A DNA stretch of 14,487 nt from Baffinella frigidus (lineage: Eukaryota > Cryptophyceae > Cryptomonadales > Baffinellaceae): the NCBI GenBank assembly GCA_026770585.1, contig MU647017.1, positions 132,112-146,598 on the forward strand, read 5' to 3'. Shown here piece by piece: positions 6,426-12,087 of the stretch. The translations under genes were made by a program, and so were the position numbers. Each line of letters begins with the position of its first letter. The stretch's first letter is position 1. The notes under the pieces were generated by a model that saw only the letters and a program-made list of their open reading frames with translations, was not told the DNA's origin and did not search any database.

Positions 6426-6466
6426 TACAGGGGTATCTGGGCTATGATAGCCCAGATACCCCTGTA
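6426..6466. repeat. Perfect 41-bp palindrome, copy 1
   Basis: Two 19-bp perfect arms starting TACAGGGGTATCTGGGCTA with the loop TGA. Identical in the sister unit at 9074-9114. Could form a stable RNA or DNA hairpin. Confidence 0.9.
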
Positions 6467-6584
6467 TGTGGGCATTCGTGGGGCCTTCGGAGGACATTCG
6501 CAGGGCCTTCTAAGGGCGCTGGTCTGGCGTTGCCAGGGCTTTGGGGGGGGGGGGGGCATGCGTGTAGGCTTTTTTCGTGTATTT

Positions 6585-6590
6585 AATAAA
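6585..6590 (+). promoter_or_regulatory. Possible polyadenylation signal AATAAA, copy 1
   Basis: AATAAA within TTCGTGTATTTAATAAATGT, about 530 bp after the exon f stop and after a G-run. The position suits the 3' end of the + gene; the only evidence is the motif and its retention in copy 2. Confidence 0.4.
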
Positions 6591-6722
6591 TGTACAGAAC
6601 TTTACACACCGTGGTGACAGATTGCCTCCTCCCCTCTTGCCCTACTCCCTCCTCCCTTGACACACCACCTACTTGGCGGGTGCATTCCAGGGCCCTATCG
6701 GCGTTTGAATGGGGCAGCTAAG

Positions 6723-6753
6723 AGAGAACGCCTCGTCCCTTTCGCAGCAGGAG
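6723..6753 (+). pseudogene. Exon d fragment, copy 3
   Basis: Reads ENASSLSQQE before GTGTGTT, the 3' end of exon d with its donor. It joins directly to the end of segmental unit 1 and precedes a telomere-like array, as at 3872. Confidence 0.6.
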
Positions 6754-6766
6754 GTGTGTTGTAACC

Positions 6767-6890
6767 CCTAAACCCTAACCCCTAAACCCTAAACCCTAAA
6801 CCCTAAACCCTAAACCCTAAACCCTAAACCCTAAACCCTAAACCCTAAACCCTGAACCTTAAACCCTAAAGCTTAAACCCTAAACCCCTC
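6767..6890 (+). repeat. Longest CCCTAAA array
   Basis: About ten perfect CCCTAAA units in a row (6780-6851) with variants on both sides. Flanked by exon fragments, hence interstitial. Confidence 0.97.
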
Positions 6891-6969
6891 TTGCCAACCA
6901 ACCCCTCCGCCAAACCAAAACCTCTGCCACCAAACCCTCTGCCGAAAATCGTCTTCCTGGCCACACAGT

Positions 6970-7045
6970 GGGCTTCGCAGATGGGTCCGTTTATTCTCGT
7001 GGTACGAATTAAGAATGGCTCGGTACAAAGACATGTTGCACGTTT
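6970..7045 (-). repeat. Dispersed intron block, inverted copy
   Basis: The reverse complement gives TGTCTTTGTACCGAGC, TTCTTAATTCGTACCACG and GAATAAACGG, matching 4871-4937 and 8057-8124. It is more diverged than those two are from each other, so it predates the segmental duplication or is an independent insertion. Confidence 0.7.
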
Positions 7046-7049
7046 CAAA

Positions 7050-7083
7050 CTCCTGCACGCGGCCGCGAAAGCCTCAGCAGGAG
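7050..7083 (+). pseudogene. Exon d fragment, copy 4
   Basis: Reads LLHAAAKAS, then an 11-nt deletion relative to 3803 shifts the frame before AGCAGGAG/GTGTG. Donor kept, coding lost. Confidence 0.65.
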
Positions 7084-7093
7084 GTGTGTTTGC

Positions 7094-7224
7094 TAGGAGG
7101 TGGAGTTAGAATCCACCCGGAAAATGCTCGTATGAGCGGCCGACACGGGGTACAGTAAGTGGCACAATGCGTAGCATGTGCGGCGCTGATGCTGGTTGTT
7201 TGGCAATAAATTATCAATCTCTCT
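7094..7224 (-). repeat. Inverted copy of the 8408-8554 block
   Basis: TAGGAGGTGGAGTTAGAATCC to TCAATCTCTCT is the reverse complement of 8408-8554, including GTATGAGCGGCCGACACGGG and TTGTTTGGCAATAAATTATC. It lacks the 28-bp internal duplication seen in the 8.4-kb copy. Confidence 0.8.
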
Positions 7225-7310
7225 GTTTTGCACCCTCGCCAACCCCTCTAGAGGGCTTAGGCGGGAAAGATCTGTTTGCTCCTTCTTGCAGAAATAGAGG
7301 GAAACATTTG

Positions 7311-7337
7311 GAGGCCTCGCCCCTCTCGCAGCAGGAG
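7311..7337 (+). pseudogene. Exon d fragment, copy 5
   Basis: GCCTCGCCCCTCTCGCAGCAGGAG before GTTGC; reads (E)ASPLSQQE. Only the 3' end remains. Confidence 0.55.
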
Positions 7338-7342
7338 GTTGC

Positions 7343-7442
7343 AACCCCTCTACCCTCTACCCTAAACCCCAAACCCCAAACCCCAACCACCAAACCCCAA
7401 ACCCCAAACCCCAAACCTGAAACTTTAATCCCCAAACCCTAA
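7343..7442 (+). repeat. CCCCAAA / CCCTAAA array
   Basis: Seven-base telomere-like units, mostly CCCCAAA, following an exon d end as in the other copies. Confidence 0.9.
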
Positions 7443-7625
7443 ACACCAAGCACCACGCACCACGCACCAAACACCAAACACCAAACACCAAACACCAAAC
7501 ACCAAACACCAAACACCAAACACCAAACACCAAACACCAAACACCAAACACCAGACCCCAAACACCAAACACCAAACACCGAACACCAAACACCAAACAC
7601 TAGACACCAAACCCCAAACCACAAA
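7443..7625 (+). repeat. CACCAAA (ACCAAAC) array
   Basis: About 24 seven-base CACCAAA units with CACGCAC and CCCCAAA variants. The VFGVWCL frames on the minus strand are products of this repeat in all three frames. Confidence 0.95.
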
Positions 7626-7629
7626 CAAG

Positions 7630-7674
7630 AAGAAGAACAAGTACGGGTTGATGATGCGGCAGTGGCGCTGCTCT
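7630..7674 (+). pseudogene. Exon e, 5' part, copy 5
   Basis: After ACAAG reads KKNKYGLMMRQWRCS, then TAA. Acceptor and codons resemble 4422 with more substitutions. Confidence 0.6.
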
Positions 7675-7714
7675 TAACTCCAAACTCTAAACTCTATATT
7701 CTAAACCAATAACA

Positions 7715-7790
7715 AATAATAAAAACAATCAACTAACCAATAACCAATAACCAATAACCAGTAATCAATAACCAATAACCAGTCGTAAAA
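7715..7790 (+). repeat. AATAACC array
   Basis: About ten CCAATAA-type seven-base units between two exon e fragments. It is another seven-base unit derived from, or parallel to, CCCTAAA. Confidence 0.9.
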
Positions 7791-7802
7791 GACCTGGACC
7801 AG

Positions 7803-7841
7803 AAGGAGGATAAGTACAGGGAGATGATGCGGCGGTGGCGC
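7803..7841 (+). pseudogene. Exon e, 5' part, copy 6
   Basis: After GACCAG reads KEDKYREMMRRWR, then CTAAACCCTCAACTTTG as after the copy at 4618. Second half absent. Confidence 0.6.
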
Positions 7842-7938
7842 CTAAACCCTCAACTTTGTTGGTGGTATCAACCTATTTTGGTATCAACCTGGTTGGTACC
7901 TCGATACCTCGGACGCTGACCGGGTTTGGTGCGCGTAG

Positions 7939-8031
7939 GAGGAGGACAAGTACGGGGTGATGATGCGGCAGTGGCGCCGTTCCACGTGGACTGACGCCCG
8001 CACCGTTGAAGCCCTCTACCACCCGGACAAG
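7939..8031 (+). CDS. Exon e of unknown gene, intact copy 2
   Basis: Between GCGCGTAG and GTCCCGC, 93 nt, phase 0 at both ends. Reads EEDKYGVMMRQWRRSTWTDA, then RTVEALYHPDK. The only residue change from 4752-4844 is G to A in TDxR, plus silent changes. If the gene is live, this copy and exon f at 8563 would form its simplest 3' end. Confidence 0.7.
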
Positions 8032-8056
8032 GTCCCGCCCTCAATATGTCGATGTA

Positions 8057-8124
8057 TTAAATGTGATTGTACCGAGCAATTGTTAATTAGTACCACGGGA
8101 ATAAATGGACTGTGCTGCGAACCC
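8057..8124 (+). repeat. Dispersed intron block, copy 2
   Basis: TTGTACCGAGCAATTGTTAA, TTAGTACCACGGGAATA(A/G)AT and GGACTGTGCTGCGAACCC match 4871-4937 closely; part of the segmental duplication. Confidence 0.8.
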
Positions 8125-8127
8125 CCC

Positions 8128-8181
8128 CGCTCGACCTGGACCGACGGGCGCAGCGTGAAGGCCCTGTACCACCCGGATAAG
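8128..8181 (+). pseudogene. Exon e, 3' part, copy 8
   Basis: Reads RSTWTDGRSVKALYHPDK, open and ending AAG before GTCATTG. The counterpart of 4939-4995; the first half of exon e is missing, but the frame and donor are intact. It could still be spliced if an upstream AG were used. Confidence 0.5.
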
Positions 8182-8407
8182 GTCATTGCACGCCCCCGCT
8201 AGCGCGACAGAGGGGCTACTGGCCATTCACGACACACACCGCCCCCGTGACTACGGTAGGCCTATTCCTAGCTTGGCAAGGTTTTGCGTGCTTCATACCC
8301 CGAGGCGGGCCCGTACACCATGTGCGATTTTGAGGGTGTTGAGAATGCCGAGGCGGGTCCGTGATAACGCTCGCAGACTATTGGATCACTCAACTGAAAC
8401 CCGCTCT

Positions 8408-8554
8408 AGAGAGATTGATAATTTATTGCCAAACAACCAGCGTCAGCGCCGCACATGCTACGCATGTACCCCGTGTCGGCCGCTCATACGAGCTGTACCC
8501 CGTGTCGGCCGCTCATACGAGCATTTTCCGGATGGATTCTAACTCCACCTCCTA
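8408..8554 (+). mobile_element. 147-bp insertion before exon f, copy 2
   Basis: Absent at the corresponding place in unit 1, where CGCTCTAGCAGGT runs straight on. An inverted copy lies at 7094-7224. CTGTACCCCGTGTCGGCCGC with TCATACGAG is tandemly repeated inside (about 28 bp, twice). It is bounded on both sides by GCTCTA, possibly a target duplication. It now supplies the CCAG acceptor region of exon f. Confidence 0.6.
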
Positions 8555-8562
8555 CAAACCAG

Positions 8563-8697
8563 CTCTACCAGGTTCGGGAGTACCTCCTGCCAGAGTGGAT
8601 CGAGGGCTGGATGGAGGGCCAGCGCCGCTTCGTCGACGAGACCCCCCAAGTCGGTATCGTCCGCGAGGACTTTGCCGACATTGGCACCGAATTCTGA
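8563..8697 (+). CDS. Terminal exon f of unknown gene, copy 2
   Basis: After CTACAAACCAG the frame reads LYQVREYLLPEWIEGWMEGQ, RRFVDETPQVGIVREDFADI, GTEF, TGA: 44 codons plus stop, entering at phase 0 and matching the phase-0 end of exon e. This copy has a usable acceptor, unlike 5923. The segment is rich in acidic and aromatic residues. No family recognised and no membrane segment. The end of the frame lies in the GAGGACATTCGC repeat region, so that repeat is 3' untranslated DNA. Confidence 0.7.
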   Translation, partial: LYQVREYLLPEWIEGWMEGQRRFVDETPQVGIVREDFADIGTEF

Positions 8698-9060
8698 GGA
8701 CATCCGCGGTTCCTTTTGAGGAGATCCGCGGTTCCTTTTGAGGACATTGGGATCGCCTTCTAAGGACATTCGCCGCCCCTTCTCTCCGCCTCCTGAGAAC
8801 ATTCGCGGGGCCTTCTCTGGACATTCGCGGTCCATTCTTCGACGCTGAAACGCCCCAAGTCGGTATCGTCCGGGAGGACTTTGCCAACATTGGGAGCGCC
8901 TTCTCGGGACATTCGCCGCCCCTTCAGAGAACATATGCGGGTCCTTTTGAATTACCAGCCCCTTCAGAGGACATTCGCGGCCCCTACTGGGGACACTGGC
9001 CGCCCCCTCTGAGGACATCTGCCTGTCCTTTTGACAGCATTCGCGCGGTCTTCTGAGGAC
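8692..9060 (+). repeat. GAGGACATTCGC-type minisatellite, copy 2
   Basis: Same degenerate units and embedded exon-f-like fragment as 6052-6420. Unit order and substitutions differ between copies more than the adjoining exon does. Confidence 0.85.
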
Positions 9061-9073
9061 ACTGGCAGCCTCT

Positions 9074-9114
9074 TACAGGGGTATCTGGGCTATGATAGCC
9101 CAGATACCCCTGTA
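9074..9114. repeat. Perfect 41-bp palindrome, copy 2
   Basis: Identical to 6426-6466, both arms and loop. Confidence 0.9.
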
Positions 9115-9235
9115 TGTGGGCATTCATGGGGCCTTCGGAGGACATTCGCAGGGCCTTCTAAGGGCGCTGGTCTGGCGTTGCCAGGGCTTTTTTGGGGGGG
9201 GGGGGGGCATGCGTGTAGGCTTTTTTCGTGTATTT

Positions 9236-9241
9236 AATAAA
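9236..9241 (+). promoter_or_regulatory. Possible polyadenylation signal AATAAA, copy 2
   Basis: AATAAA in the same context as 6585, about 540 bp after the stop at 8697. A run of G precedes it. Confidence 0.4.
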
Positions 9242-9378
9242 TGTACAGAACTTTACACACCGTGGTGACAGATTGCCTCCTCCCCTCTTGCCCTACTCCC
9301 TCCTCCCTTTACACACCACCTACTTGGCGGGTGCATTCCAGGGCCCGATCGGCGTTTGAATGGGGCAGCTAGGAGAAA

Positions 9379-9483
9379 CACGAAAGAAGCCACCACACAT
9401 GCCCGAAGGCTCATTGCGGTTCTCTCCCAGCTGCAGATGTACATGTACATGTCTCTGGGTAGAGTCCCTTTCTAGTGGAGAGT
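9379..9483 (+). repeat. 105-bp inverted repeat, left arm
   Basis: CACGAAAGAAGCCACCACAC to CTAGTGGAGAGT pairs with 9696-9800 at high identity. Contains GATGTACATGTACATG. GGGCAGCTA occurs on both sides (about 9363 and 9487), possibly a target duplication of this arm. Confidence 0.85.
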
Positions 9484-9516
9484 TCTGGGCAGCTAAGAGC
9501 AAACAGCGACGAGCGC

Positions 9517-9632
9517 TATCCCTTAAGTGGCCAGACCTTAAGTGGCCAGAAGGCTCATACGCTGTACCGTAGGGCCCTGGGACCTGCCTACGATCTCGGT
9601 GCGATCAAATTTAACCGCGTGGCAACTTAACG
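9517..9632 (+). mobile_element. TATCCC-family element, copy C
   Basis: TATCCCTTAAGTGGCCAG with a short tandem repeat (CCTTAAGTGGCCAG twice), then GGCTCATACG, GTAGGGCCCTGGGACCTGCC and GTGGCAACTTAACG. The right terminus is decayed as in copy B. It lies between the two 105-bp arms. Confidence 0.7.
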
Positions 9633-9695
9633 TATACCGGACGCGGCCTACATGGCGTCTAATATTCACAAAGGTCTCTCTCTTTCTGGGAGAGG

Positions 9696-9800
9696 ACTCT
9701 CCACTAGAAAGGGACTCTACCCCGAGGCATGTACATGTACATCTGCAGGTAGGAGAGACCCGCGATGAGCATTCGGGCATGTGTGGTGGCTTCTTTCGTG
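9696..9800 (-). repeat. 105-bp inverted repeat, right arm
   Basis: ACTCTCCACTAGAAAGGGAC to GGCTTCTTTCGTG, the reverse complement of 9379-9483. The following CATGTACAGAACT resembles the sequence just after AATAAA at 9241. Confidence 0.85.
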
Positions 9801-9865
9801 TCATGTACAGAACTAAGTTTGTGCATGAAGCAGCTAGAAGAGGACTGCGACAAGTGAGACCTTGC

Positions 9866-9954
9866 GGCTATACGTCTGGGTCGTTTGACCAGGCCGTAAT
9901 CTGGTACGAATCCACTGATTTTACAGTAAATTCACTACCTCGAGACGTATAGCC
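9866..9954. repeat. 12-bp inverted repeat pair
   Basis: GGCTATACGTCT (9866-9877) and AGACGTATAGCC (9943-9954) enclose 65 bp. A further inverted pair lies immediately to the right. Confidence 0.75.
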
Positions 9955-9956
9955 AC

Positions 9957-10043
9957 TAGAGAGAGACCTTTGTGATGTACAAAGTCCTCTCGTCAGGAGA
10001 GGACTGCACCGAGCGTGCTGGTATCCACAAAGGTCTCTCTCTA
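9957..10043. repeat. 18-bp perfect inverted repeat pair
   Basis: TAGAGAGAGACCTTTGTG (9957-9974) and CACAAAGGTCTCTCTCTA (10026-10043), with AGTCCTCT / AGAGGACT nested inside. CTGGTATCCACAAAGGTCTC recurs directly at about 10240. Confidence 0.8.
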
Positions 10044-10054
10044 GGAGGTCTCGC

Positions 10055-10159
10055 TATCCCTTTAAGTGGCCATGGGGTGAATATTCACCCTAACTCGCCC
10101 TAGGCAGGTCCTAGGACCCTACTGTAGGGCGTATGAGCCTTCTGGCGACTTACGGGATA
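10055..10159 (-). mobile_element. TATCCC-family element, copy D (inverted)
   Basis: TATCCCTTTAAGTGGCCATG at the left and GGCGACTTACGGGATA at the right, TA at both outer edges. The interior read in reverse gives GGCTCATACGCCCTACAGTA and GGGTCCTAGGACCTGCCTAG as in copy A, plus a GGTGAATATTCACC palindrome. Confidence 0.75.
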
Positions 10160-10254
10160 GGAGGTCTGTTGCTAGGAGAGAACAGCGACGCGCGCCGTGC
10201 CGGACGTGTAGCAGCTACGCCGTGCATACATGCCGGCCGTGCTGGTATCCACAA

Positions 10255-10256
<2 letters not shown>

Positions 10257-10303
<47 letters not shown>

Positions 10304-10337
10304 TCTCTCTCTCTCTCTCTCCCTCTCTCTCTCTCTA
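10257..10337. repeat. (CT)n microsatellite
   Basis: About 80 bp of CT dinucleotides with CCA and CC interruptions, between two direct copies of GGAGAGAACAGCGACG(C/A)GCG and CCGTGCCGGACG (10172 and about 10339). Confidence 0.97.
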
Positions 10338-10481
10338 GGAGAGAACAGCGACGAGCGCCGTGCCGGACGCGGCCGGGACCAGCCGCGGCTCCCGCAACCC
10401 TGCCACGAACAAGCAAAACATTCAGAACGCGACGCTTCGCTTAATAGTGGCCAATTCACTTGCGGGAGGAGGGGCAGGAAC

Positions 10482-10533
10482 CGAGGACGACTTTCCGCGT
10501 GATCGGCTCCAGCGCCGCCTCGGCGAGAGTCGC
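10482..10533 (-). CDS. Possible internal exon (ATLAEAALEPITRKVVLG)
   Basis: On the minus strand, CGAGCAG precedes a frame reading ATLAEAALEPITRKVV before a GT. It looks helix-forming and lies downstream of the other minus-strand exons. There is no duplicate to confirm it, and a + strand frame is also open, so this is tentative. Confidence 0.2.
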
Positions 10534-10560
10534 CTGCTCGCCAGGGCACAAATGCGAATT

Positions 10561-10618
10561 TCAGAACGCGCCGTTTCGCTCCAAAAATGTCAGAACGCGC
10601 CGTTTCGCACCAAAAATG
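10561..10618. repeat. 29-bp tandem repeat, two units
   Basis: TCAGAACGCGCCGTTTCGC followed by (T/A)CCAAAAATG occurs twice in tandem; TCAGAACGCGACGCTTCGC at 10422 is a third, separated relative. No gene seen in 10340-10760 otherwise. Confidence 0.85.
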
Positions 10619-10762
10619 TTTCGGGGTACACATGTTGCGGCGGCGGGATATTTTTGGTGTATTTTTAAGACAACTCTGGTTTCCAGAATCAAATTTAGGC
10701 AAATTTGCCGCGCGGGAGTCATTGTTAAATGAATAAATTGAAATCTTCTCGTTTTGATTTTG

Positions 10763-10856
10763 GGTTCTGGGTTCTAGGTTTTAGGGTGCGGGGTGTAGGG
10801 TTTAGGTTTTAGGGTTCAGAATTTATGGGTTAGGGTTTGAGGTTTAGGGTTTACGG
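10763..10856 (-). repeat. TTTAGGG-type array (CCCTAAA on minus strand)
   Basis: GGGTTTTAGGGT variants. The orientation is opposite to all arrays left of 10 kb, and it directly follows the minus-strand exon donor at 10862. Confidence 0.85.
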
Positions 10857-10862
10857 TTGTAC

Positions 10863-10998
10863 CTGAAAGACGCGGAGCGCCTCGCCTTGAAAGACGCGGA
10901 GCGCCTCGCCTTGAAAGACGCGGAGCGCCTCGCCTTGAAAGACGCGGAGCGCCTCGCCTTGGAGGGAATGTTCCAGCACTCCCTTCGACTCTTACTCA
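10863..10998 (-). CDS. Expanded exon with four GEALRVFQ units
   Basis: Minus frame KGVLEHSLQ, then GEALRVFQ four times, ending CAG before GTACAACC, a good donor. Four perfect 24-bp units occupy 10863-10958. The single-unit relative at 11078-11147 reads KGVLENSLQGQALLVFQ with the same donor, so the extra units arose by in-frame expansion. The 5' border is not found: similarity stops near 10998 at a CTCATACTCATT repeat. On + the frame LKDAERLA is also open, but splice borders favour minus. Function unknown. Confidence 0.5.
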
Positions 10999-11070
10999 TA
11001 CTCATTCGCATCCTCGTACGCATACTCACACTCATCATTATCCTCATACTCATACACACGATGCTCATAA
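10985..11070. repeat. CTCATACTCATC repeat
   Basis: Irregular CTCATACTCATT / ATACTCACACTCATCATTAT six-base units between the two related exons. No coding signal. Confidence 0.8.
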
Positions 11071-11077
11071 CCTGTAC

Positions 11078-11147
11078 CTGAAAGACGAGGAGGGCTTGGC
11101 CTTGGAGGGAATTTTCCAGCACGCCCTTGGATGCAGCCAGCTCCTTG
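11078..11147 (-). CDS. Exon KELAASKGVLENSLQGQALL
   Basis: Minus strand: TTTTTTTTCCGAGGCAG acceptor, 70-nt exon reading KELAASKGVLENSLQGQALL, VFQ, then CAG/GTACAG, a near-consensus donor. A short amphipathic segment of unknown role. A paralogue with four extra tandem units lies at 10863. It is probably part of the same gene or family as the LRR exons upstream, based on strand and order only. Confidence 0.55.
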
Positions 11148-11224
11148 CTGCCTCGGAAAAAAAACACGCGTTTGGGGTTCAGCATTTGGCTTCTCTAGGA
11201 CTTTAGGTCTTGGGTTCTCTAGGA

Positions 11225-11290
11225 CACGCGTTTAGGGTTTAGGGTTGAGAGTTTGGGTTCTCCAGGGTTTAGGGTGTGGGTTCTCTAGGA
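11225..11290 (-). repeat. TTTAGGG-type repeats
   Basis: GTTTAGGGTTTAGGGTT and GGTTCTCTAGGACxCG units (the latter three times from 11186). In sense of the minus-strand gene they read CCCTAAA. Confidence 0.8.
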
Positions 11291-11324
11291 CGGGAGTGTC
11301 GGCGGTTTCAAAAGAGGGGGGGCA

Positions 11325-11395
11325 GACGCATAGAGGAGGGTCGGGTGCGAGAGAGCGCGGGAGACACTCCTGGAGTGTCGCGGCGGGAACGGGGC
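11325..11395 (-). pseudogene. Decayed 3' end of the acidic-hydrophobic exon
   Basis: Minus strand: TTCCCGCCGC, an inserted GACACTCCAGGAGTGTC palindrome, then CGACCCTCCTCTATGCGTCTGCCCCCC. This parallels FPPLVSQSTL(L/V)FA and its flank at 12010 and 12210. Coding frame lost. Confidence 0.5.
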
Positions 11396-11487
11396 CTGCA
11401 TAACCCTGAATAACCCCTAACCCCCAACCCCTAACCCCCCCACAGGCACGCCTCGCGCGCAACACCCAACAGGCAGCGCTCTCCCTC

Positions 11488-11685
11488 GCGGCGGGAACTT
11501 ATCTCAGAAAAGGGATTTTAGAATCCGTTTTCTTAAGTCAATCCCCATACAAATTCGTCAACTTATTCTTTTCTCTACGCATAAGTTGACAGGTTTGAAG
11601 GGGAAATGACTTACGAAAACGGATTTTAGAATCCCTTTTCTGAGATAAGAACGCCGCAGGTGCCGCCGCGAGCGCGGACACGCGC
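11488..11685 (-). pseudogene. Hydrophobic exon copy split by palindromic element
   Basis: Minus strand: VSALAAAPAA (11685 down to 11652), then the 152-bp element, then TTCCCGCCGC (FPP). The paralogue at 12210-12348 reads VSALAAAPAAFPP without a break. The sequence after FPP differs. This establishes the element as an insertion in a former coding block. Confidence 0.7.
11498..11649. mobile_element. 152-bp palindromic element
   Basis: Ends CTTATCTCAGAAAAGGGATT and AATCCCTTTTCTGAGATAAG, with arms of about 35 bp including TTTAGAATCCGTTTTC. Flanked by AA on both sides; comparison with the uninterrupted paralogue fits a 2-bp AA duplication, though TA inside the arms (CTTA/TAAG) is an alternative. 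MITE-like, unrelated in sequence to the 203-bp element. Confidence 0.85.
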
Positions 11686-11707
11686 ACTCTCTGCGATCAT
11701 CGGTTAG

Positions 11708-11784
11708 GACGTCCGTAGGAAACCCCCTATGTCCCTACGGATAGCCTACCGTAGGGTGCTAGGGATGATCCTCTTATGGGTCAG
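11708..11784. mobile_element. 77-bp insertion
   Basis: TCGGTTAG and GTTATGGAGAAATCCCTGTG flank this block, whereas 11953-11980 reads TCGGTTAGATTATGGAGAG continuously. GTTAG / GTCAG at the borders may be a 5-bp target duplication. The interior (GTCCCTACGGATAGCCTACC, GTAGGGTGCTAGGG) resembles the TATCCC-family interior. Confidence 0.6.
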
Positions 11785-11810
11785 GTTATGGAGAAATCCC
11801 TGTGTAGTCC

Positions 11811-11924
11811 GCTCACCAATATGGTGCACCCGGGCTCTTTCCCGCTCCAAAGTTGACGGATTCGTACCGCGGACCCAGCATGTCAACTTGAGAATAGTCT
11901 GACGGTCAAACCCGAGGGAGGCAG
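11811..11924 (+). repeat. Dispersed repeat, copy 2
   Basis: Matches 576-685, sharing CCGCTCCAAAGTTGACGGAT and TGTCAACTTGAGAATAG. Located between two related blocks of TTATGGAGA(A/G)ATCC, so it is probably an insertion after GTAGTCCGCT. Confidence 0.75.
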
Positions 11925-12009
11925 CGCGCGAGAGAGGGGGGCGGTCCTCCTATCGGTTAGATTATGGAGAGATCCTTGCGTAGTCCGCTGTGTGTGTGGG
12001 GGGGGGCAG

Positions 12010-12087
12010 ACGCGAAGACAAGGGTCGACTGCGACACGAGCGGCGGGAAGGCCGCAGCGAGCGCGGACACCAACAGGCCCACCACGT
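12010..12087 (-). pseudogene. Hydrophobic exon, 5'-truncated copy
   Basis: Minus frame VVGLLVSALAAAFPPLVSQS, TLVFA. It lacks the acidic linker; upstream in frame lies TAA. The donor GTAAGA of the 12210 copy is GTCTGC here. A three-residue deletion (APA) is in frame. Confidence 0.65.

Larger units (their letters stand above)
4660..6722 (+). repeat. Segmental duplication, unit 1
   Basis: Matches 7842-9372 in order: the TTTGTTGGTGGTATCAACCT intron, exon e, the ATTGTTAATTAGTACCACGGG block, a second half-exon e, a CTACGGTAGGCCTATTCCTAGC block, exon f, the minisatellite, the 41-bp palindrome and AATAAA. Unit 1 is longer because of insertions absent from unit 2 (5276-5424 and 5533-5735) and extra exon e and f fragments. 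Confidence 0.85.
7842..9372 (+). repeat. Segmental duplication, unit 2
   Basis: Counterpart of 4660-6722 in the same orientation. It keeps one full exon e, one half exon e, one exon f, the minisatellite, palindrome and AATAAA. It holds an insertion at 8408-8554 absent from unit 1 and lacks those at 5276 and 5533. After its end the sequence enters the inverted-repeat mosaic. Confidence 0.85.

Noticed and set aside
5674-6497. 190-246-residue minus frames (MSSEGAANV-like), also at 8539-9018
   Set aside because: Translation of the GAGGACATTCGC minisatellite in two frames; they overlap the supported exon f on the other strand.
6767-6890. Possible chromosome end or telomere
   Set aside because: Arrays are short and numerous, change orientation and are flanked by unique DNA on both sides.
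7357-7640. VFGVWCLVFGVW frames on minus
   Set aside because: Open in all three frames because the seven-base CACCAAA array has no stop; not a protein.
11445-11500. Plus-strand exon after CCCCCCACAG at 11445
   Set aside because: A good-looking acceptor, but paralogue comparison at 12010 and 12210 shows the conserved frame and splice borders on the minus strand.
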